A DNA stretch of 64,000 nucleotides from Lodderomyces elongisporus. Lineage: Eukaryota; Ascomycota; Pichiomycetes; Serinales; Debaryomycetaceae. Below, piece by piece: positions 1 to 10,904 of this stretch. The notes beneath the pieces were generated by a model. It did not search any database. It was not told where the DNA came from and saw only the letters and a program-made list of their open reading frames with translations. Each line of letters starts with the position of its first letter. The stretch's first letter is position 1. The stretch covers positions 529,001-593,000 of the forward strand of contig NC_083680.1 in assembly GCF_030384665.1 (NCBI RefSeq). The letters run 5' to 3'. Position numbers and translations under genes: made by a program.

Positions 1-575
1 TTCTTTGCATTTGAACATTTTTCAAGCAACTTCTACACATTTTTGTTTATTCATTTCAAAATAAGAATATAAAAGAGAGAGACATATTTTTCCTTCAACC
101 CTTATTTACTGCATATATACATTAAACCAAGGTTTTCATCAGTTTTATTTTTTTTTTTGTTTCTTTTTGAATCTTCTACTGTTTTGAACTTGTAATTCAT
201 AAAAAAGACAACTGAAGAAAGAATTTAAAATTAAGAAAAACTAATAAAATTGAACAAAAGGTGGGAAGAACTTTCAACTTTCATCAACCATTTGTATAAT
301 TAGACTTTTTGTTTGATTCATTTAGTGTTCTTTTCTATTTCGTTTATTGTTAAAGTCAGGATAATTTTTTTTTTGTTTATTTTGTTTGCAGAACTTACCA
401 AAAAACCTTGGATAAGAACTAATAGATTTTAATCTCATTGCATCACTCACATTCTACTTTACCAACAGTTTTATTGGATTACAAAAGAATTTTTTGTCGA
501 TTTCTATTTTTGCTTTTGTTTTTGTTTTTGTTTTGGCTTTTCTTTCAATAAGTTTATAAAAAGAATTTAATCACG
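1..575. other. Upstream region and leader of MRN1
   Basis: No gene is seen. The stretch is very A/T-rich with many T tracts. The last 150 bases are T-rich with TTTTG repeats, as in a long yeast 5' leader. It probably holds the promoter and leader of the RRM gene that starts at 576; no specific operator was recognised. Confidence 0.6.
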
Positions 576-2804
576 ATGTCATACTACGATCCGTACCAAG
601 GCAACAACCAACAATTTCTTGGTCAGCAGTACTATCCCCAGTACATTCCCCAAAATCAGTACAATGATGTCGACGCATTCCAGTTGAATGAAAATGGTCC
701 AAATAACCCCAATGGCAATTTCAATGGCGCCGCTGGCAACAATAACGACTTGCACCATTCGATTGAGCCCGACATTTATGGCAATAACGGTATTGATTTC
801 AATGGAGGTGGAGCAGCAAGTAATGGTGCTCCGTACAATGCCAATATTGGTCTCTATGGTAACCACAATGGAGGTATCGATGCTCCTGCCATTGGCAGCA
901 CCTTGGGTGGTGAATTTTATGCCGACGATAGTTCTTACAACAATGTTCCATTCATGCAAAATGGATTGGCTGGTTTTGCAAACCCATCTGCTTATGATAG
1001 CGGTTTGAACAACCTTGGTTTTGATCAGCACCAGCAGCATCAAAACCAGAACCAGAACCAAAACCAGAATCACAATCAGAATCACAATCAGAATCAATTG
1101 CAAGATCCACAGCAAGAACAACAACAACAGCAGCAACAGCAACAACAACCTGACATGTTTCCAGTGGTTCAAGACGCAATCGGCTCCTCATCTGCTGCTG
1201 CGCCTTCAAGAACTGTTTACTTGGGTAATATTCCTGCAGACATTCAACCTAATGAATTATTGGACTATGTGCGTTCGGGAATCTTGGAGAATGTCAAGAT
1301 TATTCCTGCTAAAAACTGTGCGTTTATTTCCTTTATTGACCACCAGCTGGCTTTGCTTTTCCACTCGGACTGTATTTTGAAGAAATTGAACATTAAAGGT
1401 CACGATATAAGAATTGGGTGGGGTAAAAATACGCCCATCTTGCCAGCTGTCTTGGAAGCAATCCAACGTGACGGTGCTACTAGAAATGTTTATTTGGGTA
1501 ACCTCAACAATCCGTTCACTGGAGAGTTGATCACTGAAGAGGAATTGAGAGATGACTTGTCATGTTATGGTATTATTGACTCAATCAAGATCATTGCTGA
1601 AAAAGGTATTGCATTTATCCATTTCCTTAGCATTTTGAGTGCTATTAGATGTGTTGCCAACTTACCTCTCAAGGAAAAGTATTTGGACAAAAAATGTTTT
1701 TACGGTAAAGACAGGTGTGCTTTTATCACAAAGACCCAGCAACATAATGCGGCACAGTATTTGGGTTTGGCTCCAGGGATGGAGCATATAGTCACTGCTG
1801 CTGACCGTGAATTCATTTCTAGTGCTTTGGTTCAGCAATCTGCTGCTGCTGCGCAAATTGCAACACAAGCAGGTGGTGCCAATAACTTGGGTAATCGTAC
1901 TGTGTATTTGGGAAACTTGCATCAAGAGTCTTCGGTTGAAGAGATTTGCAATGTTGTGCGTGGTGGTTTATTGCAGAGCATTAGATTCCTTAAGGAACGC
2001 CATGTGTGTTTTATTACATTCATTGACCCTATTGCTGCTGCCCAATTCTTTGCCATGTGCCAATTGCATGGTTTAACCATTCACAATAGACGTATTAAAG
2101 TTGGTTGGGGTAAGCATTCTGGTCCCTTGAGTAATGCCTTGAGCTTGGCAGTTTCAAATGGTGCTTCAAGAAACATTTATATTGGAAACTTGAATGATTT
2201 TGAATTTTATAACCCACAAAAGCTTAGAACCGATTTCTCCAAGTTTGGTGATATTGAGCAAATCAACTATTTGGAAGAAAAGAATTGTGCATTTATCAAC
2301 TTTGTTAATATTGCCAATGCCATCAAGGCAATCGATGGAATCAAGTCTTTTCCTGATTACAAGAATTTGAAAATTAATTTTGGTAAGGACAGGTGTGGTA
2401 ATTTGCCAAGACAATTTCAGAACCATATCCATAACAACCACAATAATTTCCAAAACCAGAATCAAAATCAGAATCAAGATCAAGATCAAGATCAAAATCT
2501 GGACCAAGGAGAGGGACAAGATCAAAATCTTGATCAAGCTTCTGACCAAATGAGTCAACATCTGAGCCACAGTCAGCAACAAACATCAGCGTTGGGTTTG
2601 AATGTTGATGGTGGAAATGGTGGTGCTTTTGGAATAATTGAGGCTCAACAACCACATGCTGCCAGTCCCTTTTCTGATGGGAGATCTACTCCAGCCTCGC
2701 AAAACTCCCATCAACCACATCAACAACAACAACAACAACAACAACAACAACCATCATTGCATAATTTAGAAGGTTTTGAGATCCAAACTCAAAGCCAACA
2801 ATAA
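576..2804 (+). CDS. MRN1: Mrn1-type four-RRM RNA-binding protein
   Basis: This 742-residue protein has four RNA recognition motifs starting near residues 212 (RTVYLGNIP), 303 (RNVYLGNL), 441 (RTVYLGNL) and 532 (RNIYIGNL). The four-RRM arrangement and the repeated IGWGK/VGWGK and FGKDRC ends match fungal Mrn1 (S. cerevisiae YPL184C, S. pombe Nrd1/Msa2), cytoplasmic proteins that bind mRNA and affect translation and stress responses. The N-terminus is Asn/Gly-rich with Asn-Gln repeats and a Gln tract. The C-terminus carries Asn-Gln, Asp-Gln and poly-Gln repeats. These prion-like flanks make it longer than the roughly 600-residue S. cerevisiae protein. The ATG at 576 is the first in frame. The neighbour USE1 is convergent. 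The family call is firm; the exact target mRNAs cannot be inferred. Confidence 0.88.
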   Translation: MSYYDPYQGNNQQFLGQQYYPQYIPQNQYNDVDAFQLNENGPNNPNGNFNGAAGNNNDLHHSIEPDIYGNNGIDFNGGGAASNGAPYNANIGLYGNHNGGIDAPAIGSTLGGEFYADDSSYNNVPFMQNGLAGFANPSAYDSGLNNLGFDQHQQHQNQNQNQNQNHNQNHNQNQLQDPQQEQQQQQQQQQQPDMFPVVQDAIGSSSAAAPSRTVYLGNIPADIQPNELLDYVRSGILENVKIIPAKNCAFISFIDHQLALLFHSDCILKKLNIKGHDIRIGWGKNTPILPAVLEAIQRDGATRNVYLGNLNNPFTGELITEEELRDDLSCYGIIDSIKIIAEKGIAFIHFLSILSAIRCVANLPLKEKYLDKKCFYGKDRCAFITKTQQHNAAQYLGLAPGMEHIVTAADREFISSALVQQSAAAAQIATQAGGANNLGNRTVYLGNLHQESSVEEICNVVRGGLLQSIRFLKERHVCFITFIDPIAAAQFFAMCQLHGLTIHNRRIKVGWGKHSGPLSNALSLAVSNGASRNIYIGNLNDFEFYNPQKLRTDFSKFGDIEQINYLEEKNCAFINFVNIANAIKAIDGIKSFPDYKNLKINFGKDRCGNLPRQFQNHIHNNHNNFQNQNQNQNQDQDQDQNLDQGEGQDQNLDQASDQMSQHLSHSQQQTSALGLNVDGGNGGAFGIIEAQQPHAASPFSDGRSTPASQNSHQPHQQQQQQQQQQPSLHNLEGFEIQTQSQQ

Positions 2805-3454
2805 TTCCTTTTAATTTTTGCTTTTGCTTTTACTTTTTTGCTTTTTGCTTTCAGTTTTTGTTTTTTTTTTCTCTACCACTGGCTCATCCTTTTTTTTTCT
2901 ATTCTGTTCATAATTAAAACTCATGATTTTACGTCTTCAGTTTAATAATCTAAACTATTTTTGGTTTCACAATACATCTTATATATGTATGTATGTATAT
3001 TTATTCCGTATATAGATATCAATATCTTTTTTTTAAAAGAATAATACACAATTTTTTTTTTTAACTTACGTCGTAAGTACTGCAAATGCTTCTAAAGCTT
3101 TTTCAATCTCCTTTGTGATAGTGGTGCAGGTCATAAACTGGCCAAAAACAAAGATTAATACTAAAGAAAACAAGCATCAAGCTTTAAGTATCAAGTAACA
3201 TATAGTAATATGGTTAATGAGAGTGACTTCCATTTTACACTTTTATTTCTTTTTTGCATTCTGTTCATTACTAAATCCTATCAACTTGCTATTATTTTTT
3301 CTTTTCTTTTCTCTTCCTTTCTTTTCTTAACTCTTGGCTACCTGTTCTGGTCTGTTGTTCGTTCATCTCTTCCTTGGTTATCATTTTCATGCATCCATAT
3401 TTCTTTTCTTTTCTTTTCGTTAATTTCTTCTTGGTTGGCAAATTTATGGGATAA
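2805..3454. other. Convergent 3' region between MRN1 and USE1
   Basis: This is tail-to-tail spacer with T-rich and A-rich tracts, suitable for polyadenylation of both genes. An open frame at 3210-3578 overlaps the 3' end of USE1 in antisense and has no recognisable content. Nothing else is seen. Confidence 0.6.
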
Positions 3455-4471
3455 TCATCTTATGCGAGGGACAATGGCTATGAAAAACATCATCACTATG
3501 AACGCAATAACAACACCAACTACACATTTGATTAAGAACATCAAGCTAATTCTGTTCCCAGTCTTGTTTTCCAAATAATCATTTAGGTTTCGGTCAATTA
3601 CTTTGAACAAATTGGAGTTTCTCACCATATTTTCATTGGTTTCGTTTAGGATGTTCAAGTCATCGCCGAGGATTTTGGAACTAAGGGTCATTGCACTTGT
3701 TTTTAGTGAGGAAGTGAGTTGGGAAAGCTCGTTTAAGATATCTTCTTGGATGGATTCATGGTAAGTGTTTAGTTTTGATGCATCTTCGCCGGCCAAAGTT
3801 TCTGATTGCCCCTTGGAGTTGTTGGAGAAAGATGAAGAGGAGAGAAGTCGGTGTCGAAGTTCATTTAAGTTATCGCCCTCGGGAATTATTGATGATCTGT
3901 GTGATGATGTTGACAGGTGTTTTTGATGTAGTGTTTTTGAAGATGGTGACATTGAATATTCATCTGAGAAGTGTGGAGCCGGTGGTGTGTTTTGTTGGTT
4001 GTATATTTTAATTAGTTCATTTGTGATGTATAGTTTTTCATCTATTTCATTACTTAGTAAGTGTTCAAGCTTGTTCTTGGTCCGTGTGTATGAATTTGAA
4101 GAGTTCTTGGTTTGTTGTTTGTGTGTTTTGCTATAATTGTTGTTGTCAAGTGTTGAAAGCAAGTTGATGAGAGAGCATTGTATAAGATCTAGTTTGTATT
4201 TAGCCACATATGGCGAAGTTTGCAAGTACTGTGAACTTGGAACAGTCTCATTTTGCACAACTGCTGTTGTGGGTGATGTTGTTGTGGGTGTTGTTGTGGG
4301 TGATGTTGTGGGTGATGATGTGGTGGTGGTGGTTGTATTTACACTTTTGGTATTAGATCTAGTTGTGCATTGTTGATGTAGAGTGCGTAGAGTGGGTAAG
4401 GACAATTGTTCAATCTCTCTTTGGTAGTTGTCCACTATGTTCTCTATAGACTCTATTGATATTGATGACAT
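3455..4471 (-). CDS. USE1: ER Q-SNARE Use1
   Basis: This 338-residue protein has a single C-terminal membrane anchor (LIKCVVGVVIAFIVMMFF) followed by a few lumenal residues. Before the anchor lies a SNARE heptad region containing ILGDDLNILNETNENM, whose acidic residue suits the Asp found at the zero layer of Use1. Use1 acts with Ufe1, Sec20 and Sec22 in retrograde Golgi-to-ER vesicle fusion. The N-terminal part begins MSSISIESIENIV. Between the two is a Thr/Ser/Pro-rich linker. The reading frame is open for 72 more codons upstream but contains no other ATG, so the ATG at 4471 is chosen. SEC20, encoding its complex partner, lies about 36 kb away at 40668-41975. The family call rests on the C-terminal half. 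Confidence 0.82.
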   Translation of the reverse strand: MSSISIESIENIVDNYQREIEQLSLPTLRTLHQQCTTRSNTKSVNTTTTTTSSPTTSPTTTPTTTSPTTAVVQNETVPSSQYLQTSPYVAKYKLDLIQCSLINLLSTLDNNNYSKTHKQQTKNSSNSYTRTKNKLEHLLSNEIDEKLYITNELIKIYNQQNTPPAPHFSDEYSMSPSSKTLHQKHLSTSSHRSSIIPEGDNLNELRHRLLSSSSFSNNSKGQSETLAGEDASKLNTYHESIQEDILNELSQLTSSLKTSAMTLSSKILGDDLNILNETNENMVRNSNLFKVIDRNLNDYLENKTGNRISLMFLIKCVVGVVIAFIVMMFFIAIVPRIR

Positions 4472-5302
4472 TTGGTGTTGTCTGGGTGGATACCAGTCAC
4501 TCGTTGTGAATTTGCGGAGAGGATATTCAGATATCTCAAAGTTTTGCTTACACGCGTGGGAAAGTGTGGAAAAACAGCAATATAACAATATCAAAGTAGA
4601 TAAATCTGTAGGAACCACACACACACACGAGAGAATTGGATAGCTAGCTGCAAGGCAAAGTTTTGACTTATGAACCAGCTTGTTCAAATTGATCCAAAGC
4701 TCGATTTACATCATAAAGTAGAATAAATAAACAACTGGAAAGAAAGATAAATAAAAGTACAAGATTAATAACAGTATTATATACAAAAAGAAAAAAAAAA
4801 TGTTAGCCCCACTACTATCAAACAACGATCTACGGTAAATTGTTTTCAAGTATTGAAAATGATTTTATGATCGTGGTTAGCGAAAAGGGCGTTTGTTAAG
4901 TATTTGCTCTAAGGATTCTAAGAGACGTGAATTAGGTATGTCATCAACTACATATATATCCACCAAGAAAGGTGTATGTATATGCAGTTTGTAATCTAAA
5001 AGTTATAGTACTCTCCTTATATCCTCCTTGACATGAAGAGGAAAGAGAAGAAGAGAAGAAGAAGAAGAAGAAGAAGGGGAAAGAAAAAGAGGTTTGAAAG
5101 AATTCAGAAAAATAAATTTATTTTTTTTTATTGGAAATAGTTGAATCTTTTATTGTCTCTTTCTCTCTTCTTCTTCTTTTTTTATATATATATATGTATT
5201 TATTCTTGAGCTCTGGTACACGACATACATATTAATGGTGTATTATTAACTTTGCAACCAAAGTGCTGTCTTCAATGTTTTGCGTGTGTTTGTATGAAAT
5301 AC

Positions 5303-5328
5303 TATATATATATATATATATATATATA
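5303..5328. repeat. (TA)13 microsatellite
   Basis: Uninterrupted TA dinucleotide array in the gene-free interval. It is likely length-variable. Confidence 0.9.
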
Positions 5329-5782
5329 CACTTTTGACTGCTTTGTCTTTATTTTGTTTTGTTCTTTCCTTTGTTCTAATTAAGTTTGGTTTGGTTTTAT
5401 AGTTGGACAAGTTGATCATAATCCTTTTACCCAAGGGACTGGTGATAGCCAAATGCTGTAATTTTCTAAACCTTTGCATTTTTAAAGAGTTTATGCGAAT
5501 TAATTAATTGAATTTGATTTATTTTGCACCAAATGTATACCAAAAAAAAAGACTAATAATTTGGCAACAACAATTTAAAAAAGAAATAGACAAACAAAAG
5601 TTATACTACAAAAGTTATACTACAAAAGTGGATCATATGATATGTTTTGGGAAAAGATGATTATAGAAGAGTAGTTGCAACCACAATATAGATTGGAGTG
5701 TTGCTTCTCCACATTTTGCCAAATAAAAGAGTAGGATTTGTTGTGGAGGTTCGGAGGGAAGAGAGAGAGAGAGTGTGTGTGT

Positions 5783-5793
<11 letters not shown>
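5783..5793 (+). repeat. G homopolymer, 11 bases
   Basis: Run of 11 G flanked by GT repeats on the left and GGA repeats on the right. It is one of seven long G tracts in the window, all on this strand. Confidence 0.9.
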
Positions 5794-5815
<22 letters not shown>

Positions 5816-6355
5816 TGAGAAAGACAAAGAAAAAAAGAATGGAAAAGTGCTGGAGAGAAGATAAGAAGGAAAGTTTTGGTTATGAAGAACAGATATGTCA
5901 TAGTCTGGTACCCTTAAACATTTGAATATCAATAGGACGATTATTTTACACGAAGATTGATTATTAAAAGTCTGTGATTTTCCTTTACAAAGTTCTTTAC
6001 TATGTTTTGTTTTGAATTGAATTGAATTGATTCATTCATTTTCTTCACTTGCATCTTGAAATTACAAGCTTTGTATTTGGTTTTGTTTTTTTCTTTTTGC
6101 ATATTCTCAATCATTCATAACCACTTGCTATTGCCGAAACTCACTCCAAAAAAAATAAAAAAATAAAAAAATTAAAATAAAAAATAGAATATACAAATAC
6201 AAATATTAAAATTAAACTAGTGGAATCTGAAATGGAGATGAGAAGCAGCTCTGTCATAAAATGGGATCAGTAATACTTGTGGTGCTAAATTTCTTTTTTT
6301 TTTTATTAAATTAAGGTAATGTCTCCATACTTCTACTCTATCAAGTGGCTGCCGT

Positions 6356-6366
6356 GGGGGGGGGGG
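6356..6366 (+). repeat. G homopolymer, 11 bases
   Basis: Run of 11 G inside a relatively GC-rich island of the gene-free interval upstream of the WSC gene. Confidence 0.9.
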
Positions 6367-7939
6367 TACTAGTGGTAGGAGTATAAGTGTAGGTACTAGT
6401 TGCTTTTTCAAACACAGACTGTTGAATCAACTTGGTGTCTCAATCTGAAACGGTGCTTATAATGTGCACCTTTGCTCAGCATTGCATATTCGTGTTTGCG
6501 ACTGAAAAATTTGCTATGCAAAAAGTGACACACAAATTACCACAAAGAAACCCAAAAAAATAAATTTTAAAAGGGTGTAAGTGAATCAGATGGTAGCTCA
6601 GCACAACACCAGCACAGCCTGAATATATATGAAGATGAGAGAAAGCAAAAACAAAGTAACACAAAAAGAGGAAAGCAGAAAAAAAAAAAGAAATTTTTCA
6701 TTCTCTCTTTTTCAGTTCCCTCCATCCCTGAATCCGGAAGAGTTGTTACCAGAAACGGAGAGCTTTCTTCAACAACAACCACTCAAGGAAAACTTCTCTA
6801 TATTCATTCCCCTCAATAATAGAATCACAATCTCTCTCTCTCTCTCTACATACACTGGATATGGGTTTTACATATCTACTTACTTCTTATTTCACAATCA
6901 TCCACCCCTTCTTTTTTTTGTTTTTTCGTTTTTCTTTTCTTTCGTCAGGTCCAATAAGTAGTTGATTTCTCTATACTACCCATAATTGAACTTTAATAAC
7001 AATAACTATTTTCTTTTTTCTTTTTTGGGGTACCTTGTTTCATGTATCTATTCTTGGGAAAAGAACAAAACAGTATAGAAGACGCCTTGTTTTGTACATG
7101 TAAAAAATATGTGACACAGAACCCGTGCCCCTCCACTTTATTGTAAAATTTCACTCACTCACCCTGCCCTCTCCCCCTTCTTGATTGATCTATATTATTT
7201 TATTTTTTTTTTTTTCTTTTTTTTCTTCTTCTTCGTTGGCGCACATCAAACATCAAAATAATAAACACTACAAATCGAGACATAAAAACACTTGCTTATG
7301 TTTGTGTAACCAAGTTTGATCGAGGTAACTTAAATAACCATCTTGGAGTTTGGTACTGACAAACAAAGAAACAAAGAAGAAGCATCAATACAAGAAAAGG
7401 ATGGAAGGAGAGCCATGGCAGTAGGAGTATACCATTAATCGTAAATCATTCAATCAAGTGACATTCAAAAAAGCCAATGGATGGCTCGGTCAGTCTTTTA
7501 AGTTTCACCTCTGTTCCATTTATTTTTAGTTTTTAAGTAGTAAATGAGGGAAAAAAAAAACAAAATAAGCACTGTGTCTAGCTATATTAAGATTAAACTT
7601 ACATCAAAGGCGGACAGCAATCCTTGATTTTAAAGTATGAGCCCACCAATTACCAACCACCAAATAAACAAATAAACAAATAAGCAAATAGGCAAATAGG
7701 CAAATAGAAAGGAAAAAGTTTAGGGCTCTTTGGAGGTTTATATATACAGAAAGAAGGTGTATGATACAATGGTCTAATATACCTCTTTCTCTCTATCTTT
7801 AACTATAAGATAAATCACATGGCCATTTATATATATATAGAGAAATATTTGCAGATGCCGATCTCCTTTTTGGACCTGTGTGTAAGTACAACAACAACAG
7901 GAACAGGAACAGGAACAAAGAAAGAAAGAAAGAAAGAAA

Positions 7940-7948
7940 GGGGGGGGG
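7940..7948 (+). repeat. G homopolymer, 9 bases
   Basis: Run of 9 G directly following a GAAA tetranucleotide array and followed by GGA repeats. Confidence 0.9.
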
Positions 7949-8560
7949 AAGGAGGAGGAGTGGATAGTATCATGTGGATGCACTTTAGTTAAAGATTAAA
8001 TTACAGAAAGAAGAGAAAAGAAGAATAAATTTGTACGTGATGATGTTATAAGTTTCGTGTATCTATCACGTTGTTGTTCTATTCCCGTTGCTTTCCTATT
8101 GTTGTTGTTGTTATTTTTTTTTTCTTCTTCTGCAGTATTCTTTGAAGAATCGTCTACCAGATAGTCTCTCTTATTATTATTAGCTTGTGGTGGGAAGAAA
8201 GAAACCAACAGGGAACTAAACAGAACAATTCAAAACAATACAAATCAAATCAAAACACAGGAAATAAAGAAAAAAAAAAGAAGTAGTAGTAGATGATTAT
8301 GCAAAACCATGAAAAATTCTGAGAATTAAAAAAACAAAAAAAAATCTATTTTTAATTTTTTTTTATTTTTATTTTATTTTTAATTTTTAATTTATATTTT
8401 TTTTTTTCCTTTCATAAATTTCTTTTTTTTTTTATATTTATTTTTTATTTATTTTTGTATTCTTCCTTTCCCTTTCCATTCTGTCCCTGCAAATTTCATC
8501 CACCACGATTTCACAACAACAACAACAACAATAACAATAGATTCCAATTTTTTTTTTTTT

Positions 8561-9197
8561 TTTTTGAAATACCAATTATTCCCAATAACACCACCAACAC
8601 CCAGAACCACCAGTAGAAGGTATCTGTTAATACTTGTCCTTCTTTTTCTTTTTCCTTTTTCCTTTTTCTTCATTTCTTCCTTTTCTTACATTTCCATCTT
8701 TTATCCACTCTTACTCGACACCAAACCAACAACACTACTAGTGGAAATACTAATACTACATTCGTTTACTACTCAACACATCATCATCCGACACACACAT
8801 ACACATTACTACCACTACTAGTACAACAACAACAATCCACCTTTTCAATTCTCGACACTCGTCTGAGACTCAAAGAGAAAGTAGAAGAACATCATCCAAA
8901 GTTAAAAATAAACTAAATTAAACTAAACAAAACTAAACAAAACAAAACTAAACAACCGTTCCATTAATCACCACACCCCTCCCCCTTCTTCTTCTTTCCC
9001 ATTCACCATTCACCATTTACGTAAAAACACAAACTACAACTAAAACAGGTACACTACAAAAAATCAACTCGTAATCCAACATACAGCAATATACATGCCA
9101 CTATAAACGACCAACTAAATTAATACATCAACTCACAGCACAAGACATACACTAAGATTAAACTAAAGAAAACAGTAAAAGCAATAATAATAATAGC

Positions 9198-9230
<33 letters not shown>

Positions 9231-9287
9231 TTCACAACAACAAGTGCATCAAAACGAAGACAAAGAGCAAAGAAAGTATATAACAAA
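8561..9287 (+). promoter_or_regulatory. G-poor probable 5' leader of the WSC gene
   Basis: From about 8570 to the ATG at 9288 the plus strand is dominated by A, C and T with very few G. This is the composition typical of an unstructured yeast 5' untranslated region, and it contrasts with the mixed sequence upstream. The end carries an (AAT)11 array at 9198-9230, and the start codon context is favourable (AACAAAATG). A leader of about 700 bases is inferred from composition only; no transcript start is visible. Confidence 0.4.
9198..9230 (+). repeat. (AAT)11 microsatellite in WSC leader
   Basis: Perfect 33-base trinucleotide array about 60 bases upstream of the start codon at 9288. It lies in the probable leader, so length changes would not alter the protein. 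Confidence 0.9.
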
Positions 9288-10904
9288 ATGAGTTTAAAGC
9301 AATTGGTATTGACACTATCGCCATTACTACTCCTTACTACTCCCACAGCAGCTGATAGTTGGTCGTCACTAGGATGTTTCAAATCCTCAGACGTATCCTC
9401 CCTCACTTCAAAAGGCTCATACACTTACCAATCTTCAGGATACTGCGAAGAACAATGCTCAGGCAAGAGAATAGCAGCATTGATCAACGGTAACCAATGC
9501 TATTGCGGTGACACCGACCCTACAAACAAAGCCAGTAGCTCCAACTGTGACTCAAAATGCTATGGCTACGGCCTGGAAAACTGTGGTGGAAGCGGATACT
9601 ACACCGTCTACGTCAATGCCGATGTCGATAACCTGGAGAACAACGAATCTAGTTCTAGTAGTACCAGCTCAAGTAGTACCCGTACTAGCAGCAGCAGCAG
9701 CAGTAGTAGTAGTTCAACAAGCACGCAAAGTCCATCGACTAGCACAGTAGTACAAACAACAACTGCATCTCCAACAGAGAACAACGAGACCACAGAATCA
9801 GAATCAGAAACACCAACGACAACAGAATCTAGTGCAGCACCAGAAACCACAACATCAGTGCAATCCTCAGTTGAAGCTACCACTATTATCTCAACAGTGA
9901 TGAATTCCCAAAGTAGCGGCAAACAATCAGTCATTTATCGTACAGTGATTGAAACTCCATCTCTAGCATCGACCTCCAGTACCAGTAGTAGTAGTAGTGC
10001 TAGTGCTACAACCACACCTCCATCATCTTCAGGAATTGCTCTAGCAAGCTCAACTTCATCAAGTTCTGGATCAGCTGCAGATGCATCAGCTACACCAACC
10101 TCCACTTCACACAAGAAGGGCACTTCAGGAGGTGTCATTGCCGGTGCCGTGGTTGGATCAGTTGCCGGAGTAGCGGCAATCGCATTCCTCATATTTGGGT
10201 TCCTTTGGTACAGAAAGAGAAGACACAATGATTACGACTCAGACGATGATGCATTTACATTATCTGGTCCAGAAAAATCAGCTGGTTTCTCTCAACCACA
10301 GCCACCACCTTCTTCCTCAGATCCACAGGGCCCCAACCCATTCTTACTAGCTGGAGGATACGCTTTCGACACGTCCCAACAGGAAGACCCAGCACTTTCA
10401 CGAAATGGCTCACAGCAGCAATCACTTAATCACCACCACAATGATTTTGTTGGTAATAACAACAATAATAACAACAATAACAACAACAACACATCGCCAC
10501 GAGGGCAAAACGGCATCAGTGCTATAAATGCTACGCCACGATCAAATATACCAGAGCATAGGTACAGTTCAAGTGGAGGAACAAGCGGAAACTCGTATCC
10601 TCACGAAGACTATGCCGGTGCAGCATATTATGATACAAATAGCGGACAATACAGCTACCCAAACCGTGCAGGCAGCAACGCAGGTAGCAGTAATGGCATT
10701 ATCACTGGAAACGGCAATGGAAACTCACATGCATATGGATCACTACTTACCAACGGAGGAGCAGGAACAGGAGCAGGAACAGCAGACGGATTGGGCTTAG
10801 GCGCATTGCCACAACCAGAAATTGGAAGGAGAAAATTGAGTAATGGGTCATTACCAGATATGATTGCTAGAGAACCAGGATCATTAAAAGTTGTCAACAA
10901 CTAG
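9288..10904 (+). CDS. WSC-domain cell-wall stress sensor
   Basis: This 538-residue type I membrane protein has the full architecture of the Wsc/Slg1 sensors that report wall damage to Rho1 and the Pkc1 MAP kinase pathway. A signal peptide (residues about 1-22) precedes a cysteine-rich WSC domain (about 26-110, with motifs GCF, CEEQC, CYCGD and NCGG). Next is a long Ser/Thr-rich stalk (about 120-280), likely heavily O-mannosylated. One transmembrane segment lies near 281-306 and is followed by the basic stop-transfer YRKRR. The cytoplasmic tail has Asn repeats, an acidic patch after the membrane, and a terminal block containing LSNGSLPDM. Which paralogue (WSC1, WSC2 or WSC4) it is cannot be decided. 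The large upstream interval suggests complex control. Confidence 0.9.
   Translation: MSLKQLVLTLSPLLLLTTPTAADSWSSLGCFKSSDVSSLTSKGSYTYQSSGYCEEQCSGKRIAALINGNQCYCGDTDPTNKASSSNCDSKCYGYGLENCGGSGYYTVYVNADVDNLENNESSSSSTSSSSTRTSSSSSSSSSSTSTQSPSTSTVVQTTTASPTENNETTESESETPTTTESSAAPETTTSVQSSVEATTIISTVMNSQSSGKQSVIYRTVIETPSLASTSSTSSSSSASATTTPPSSSGIALASSTSSSSGSAADASATPTSTSHKKGTSGGVIAGAVVGSVAGVAAIAFLIFGFLWYRKRRHNDYDSDDDAFTLSGPEKSAGFSQPQPPPSSSDPQGPNPFLLAGGYAFDTSQQEDPALSRNGSQQQSLNHHHNDFVGNNNNNNNNNNNNTSPRGQNGISAINATPRSNIPEHRYSSSGGTSGNSYPHEDYAGAAYYDTNSGQYSYPNRAGSNAGSSNGIITGNGNGNSHAYGSLLTNGGAGTGAGTADGLGLGALPQPEIGRRKLSNGSLPDMIAREPGSLKVVNN

Larger units (their letters stand above)
4472..8560. other. Gene-free divergent interval, USE1 to WSC gene
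   Basis: No frame here is a credible gene; all are short and low in complexity. The stretch holds simple repeats: GAA runs near 5050-5090, a TA array at 5303-5328, GGA repeats after a G tract at 5783, and GAAA repeats near 7916-7940. A somewhat more GC-rich island lies around 6330-6520. No tRNA, snoRNA or transposon remnant was recognised. With the leader that follows, the interval between two divergent start codons is 4.8 kb, unusually long for a yeast. It may contain extended regulatory DNA or an unannotated noncoding RNA. Confidence 0.6.

Noticed and set aside
5633..5932. Minus-strand frames with Pro and Ser runs
   Set aside because: They arise from the 11-base G tract and GGA repeats on the other strand.
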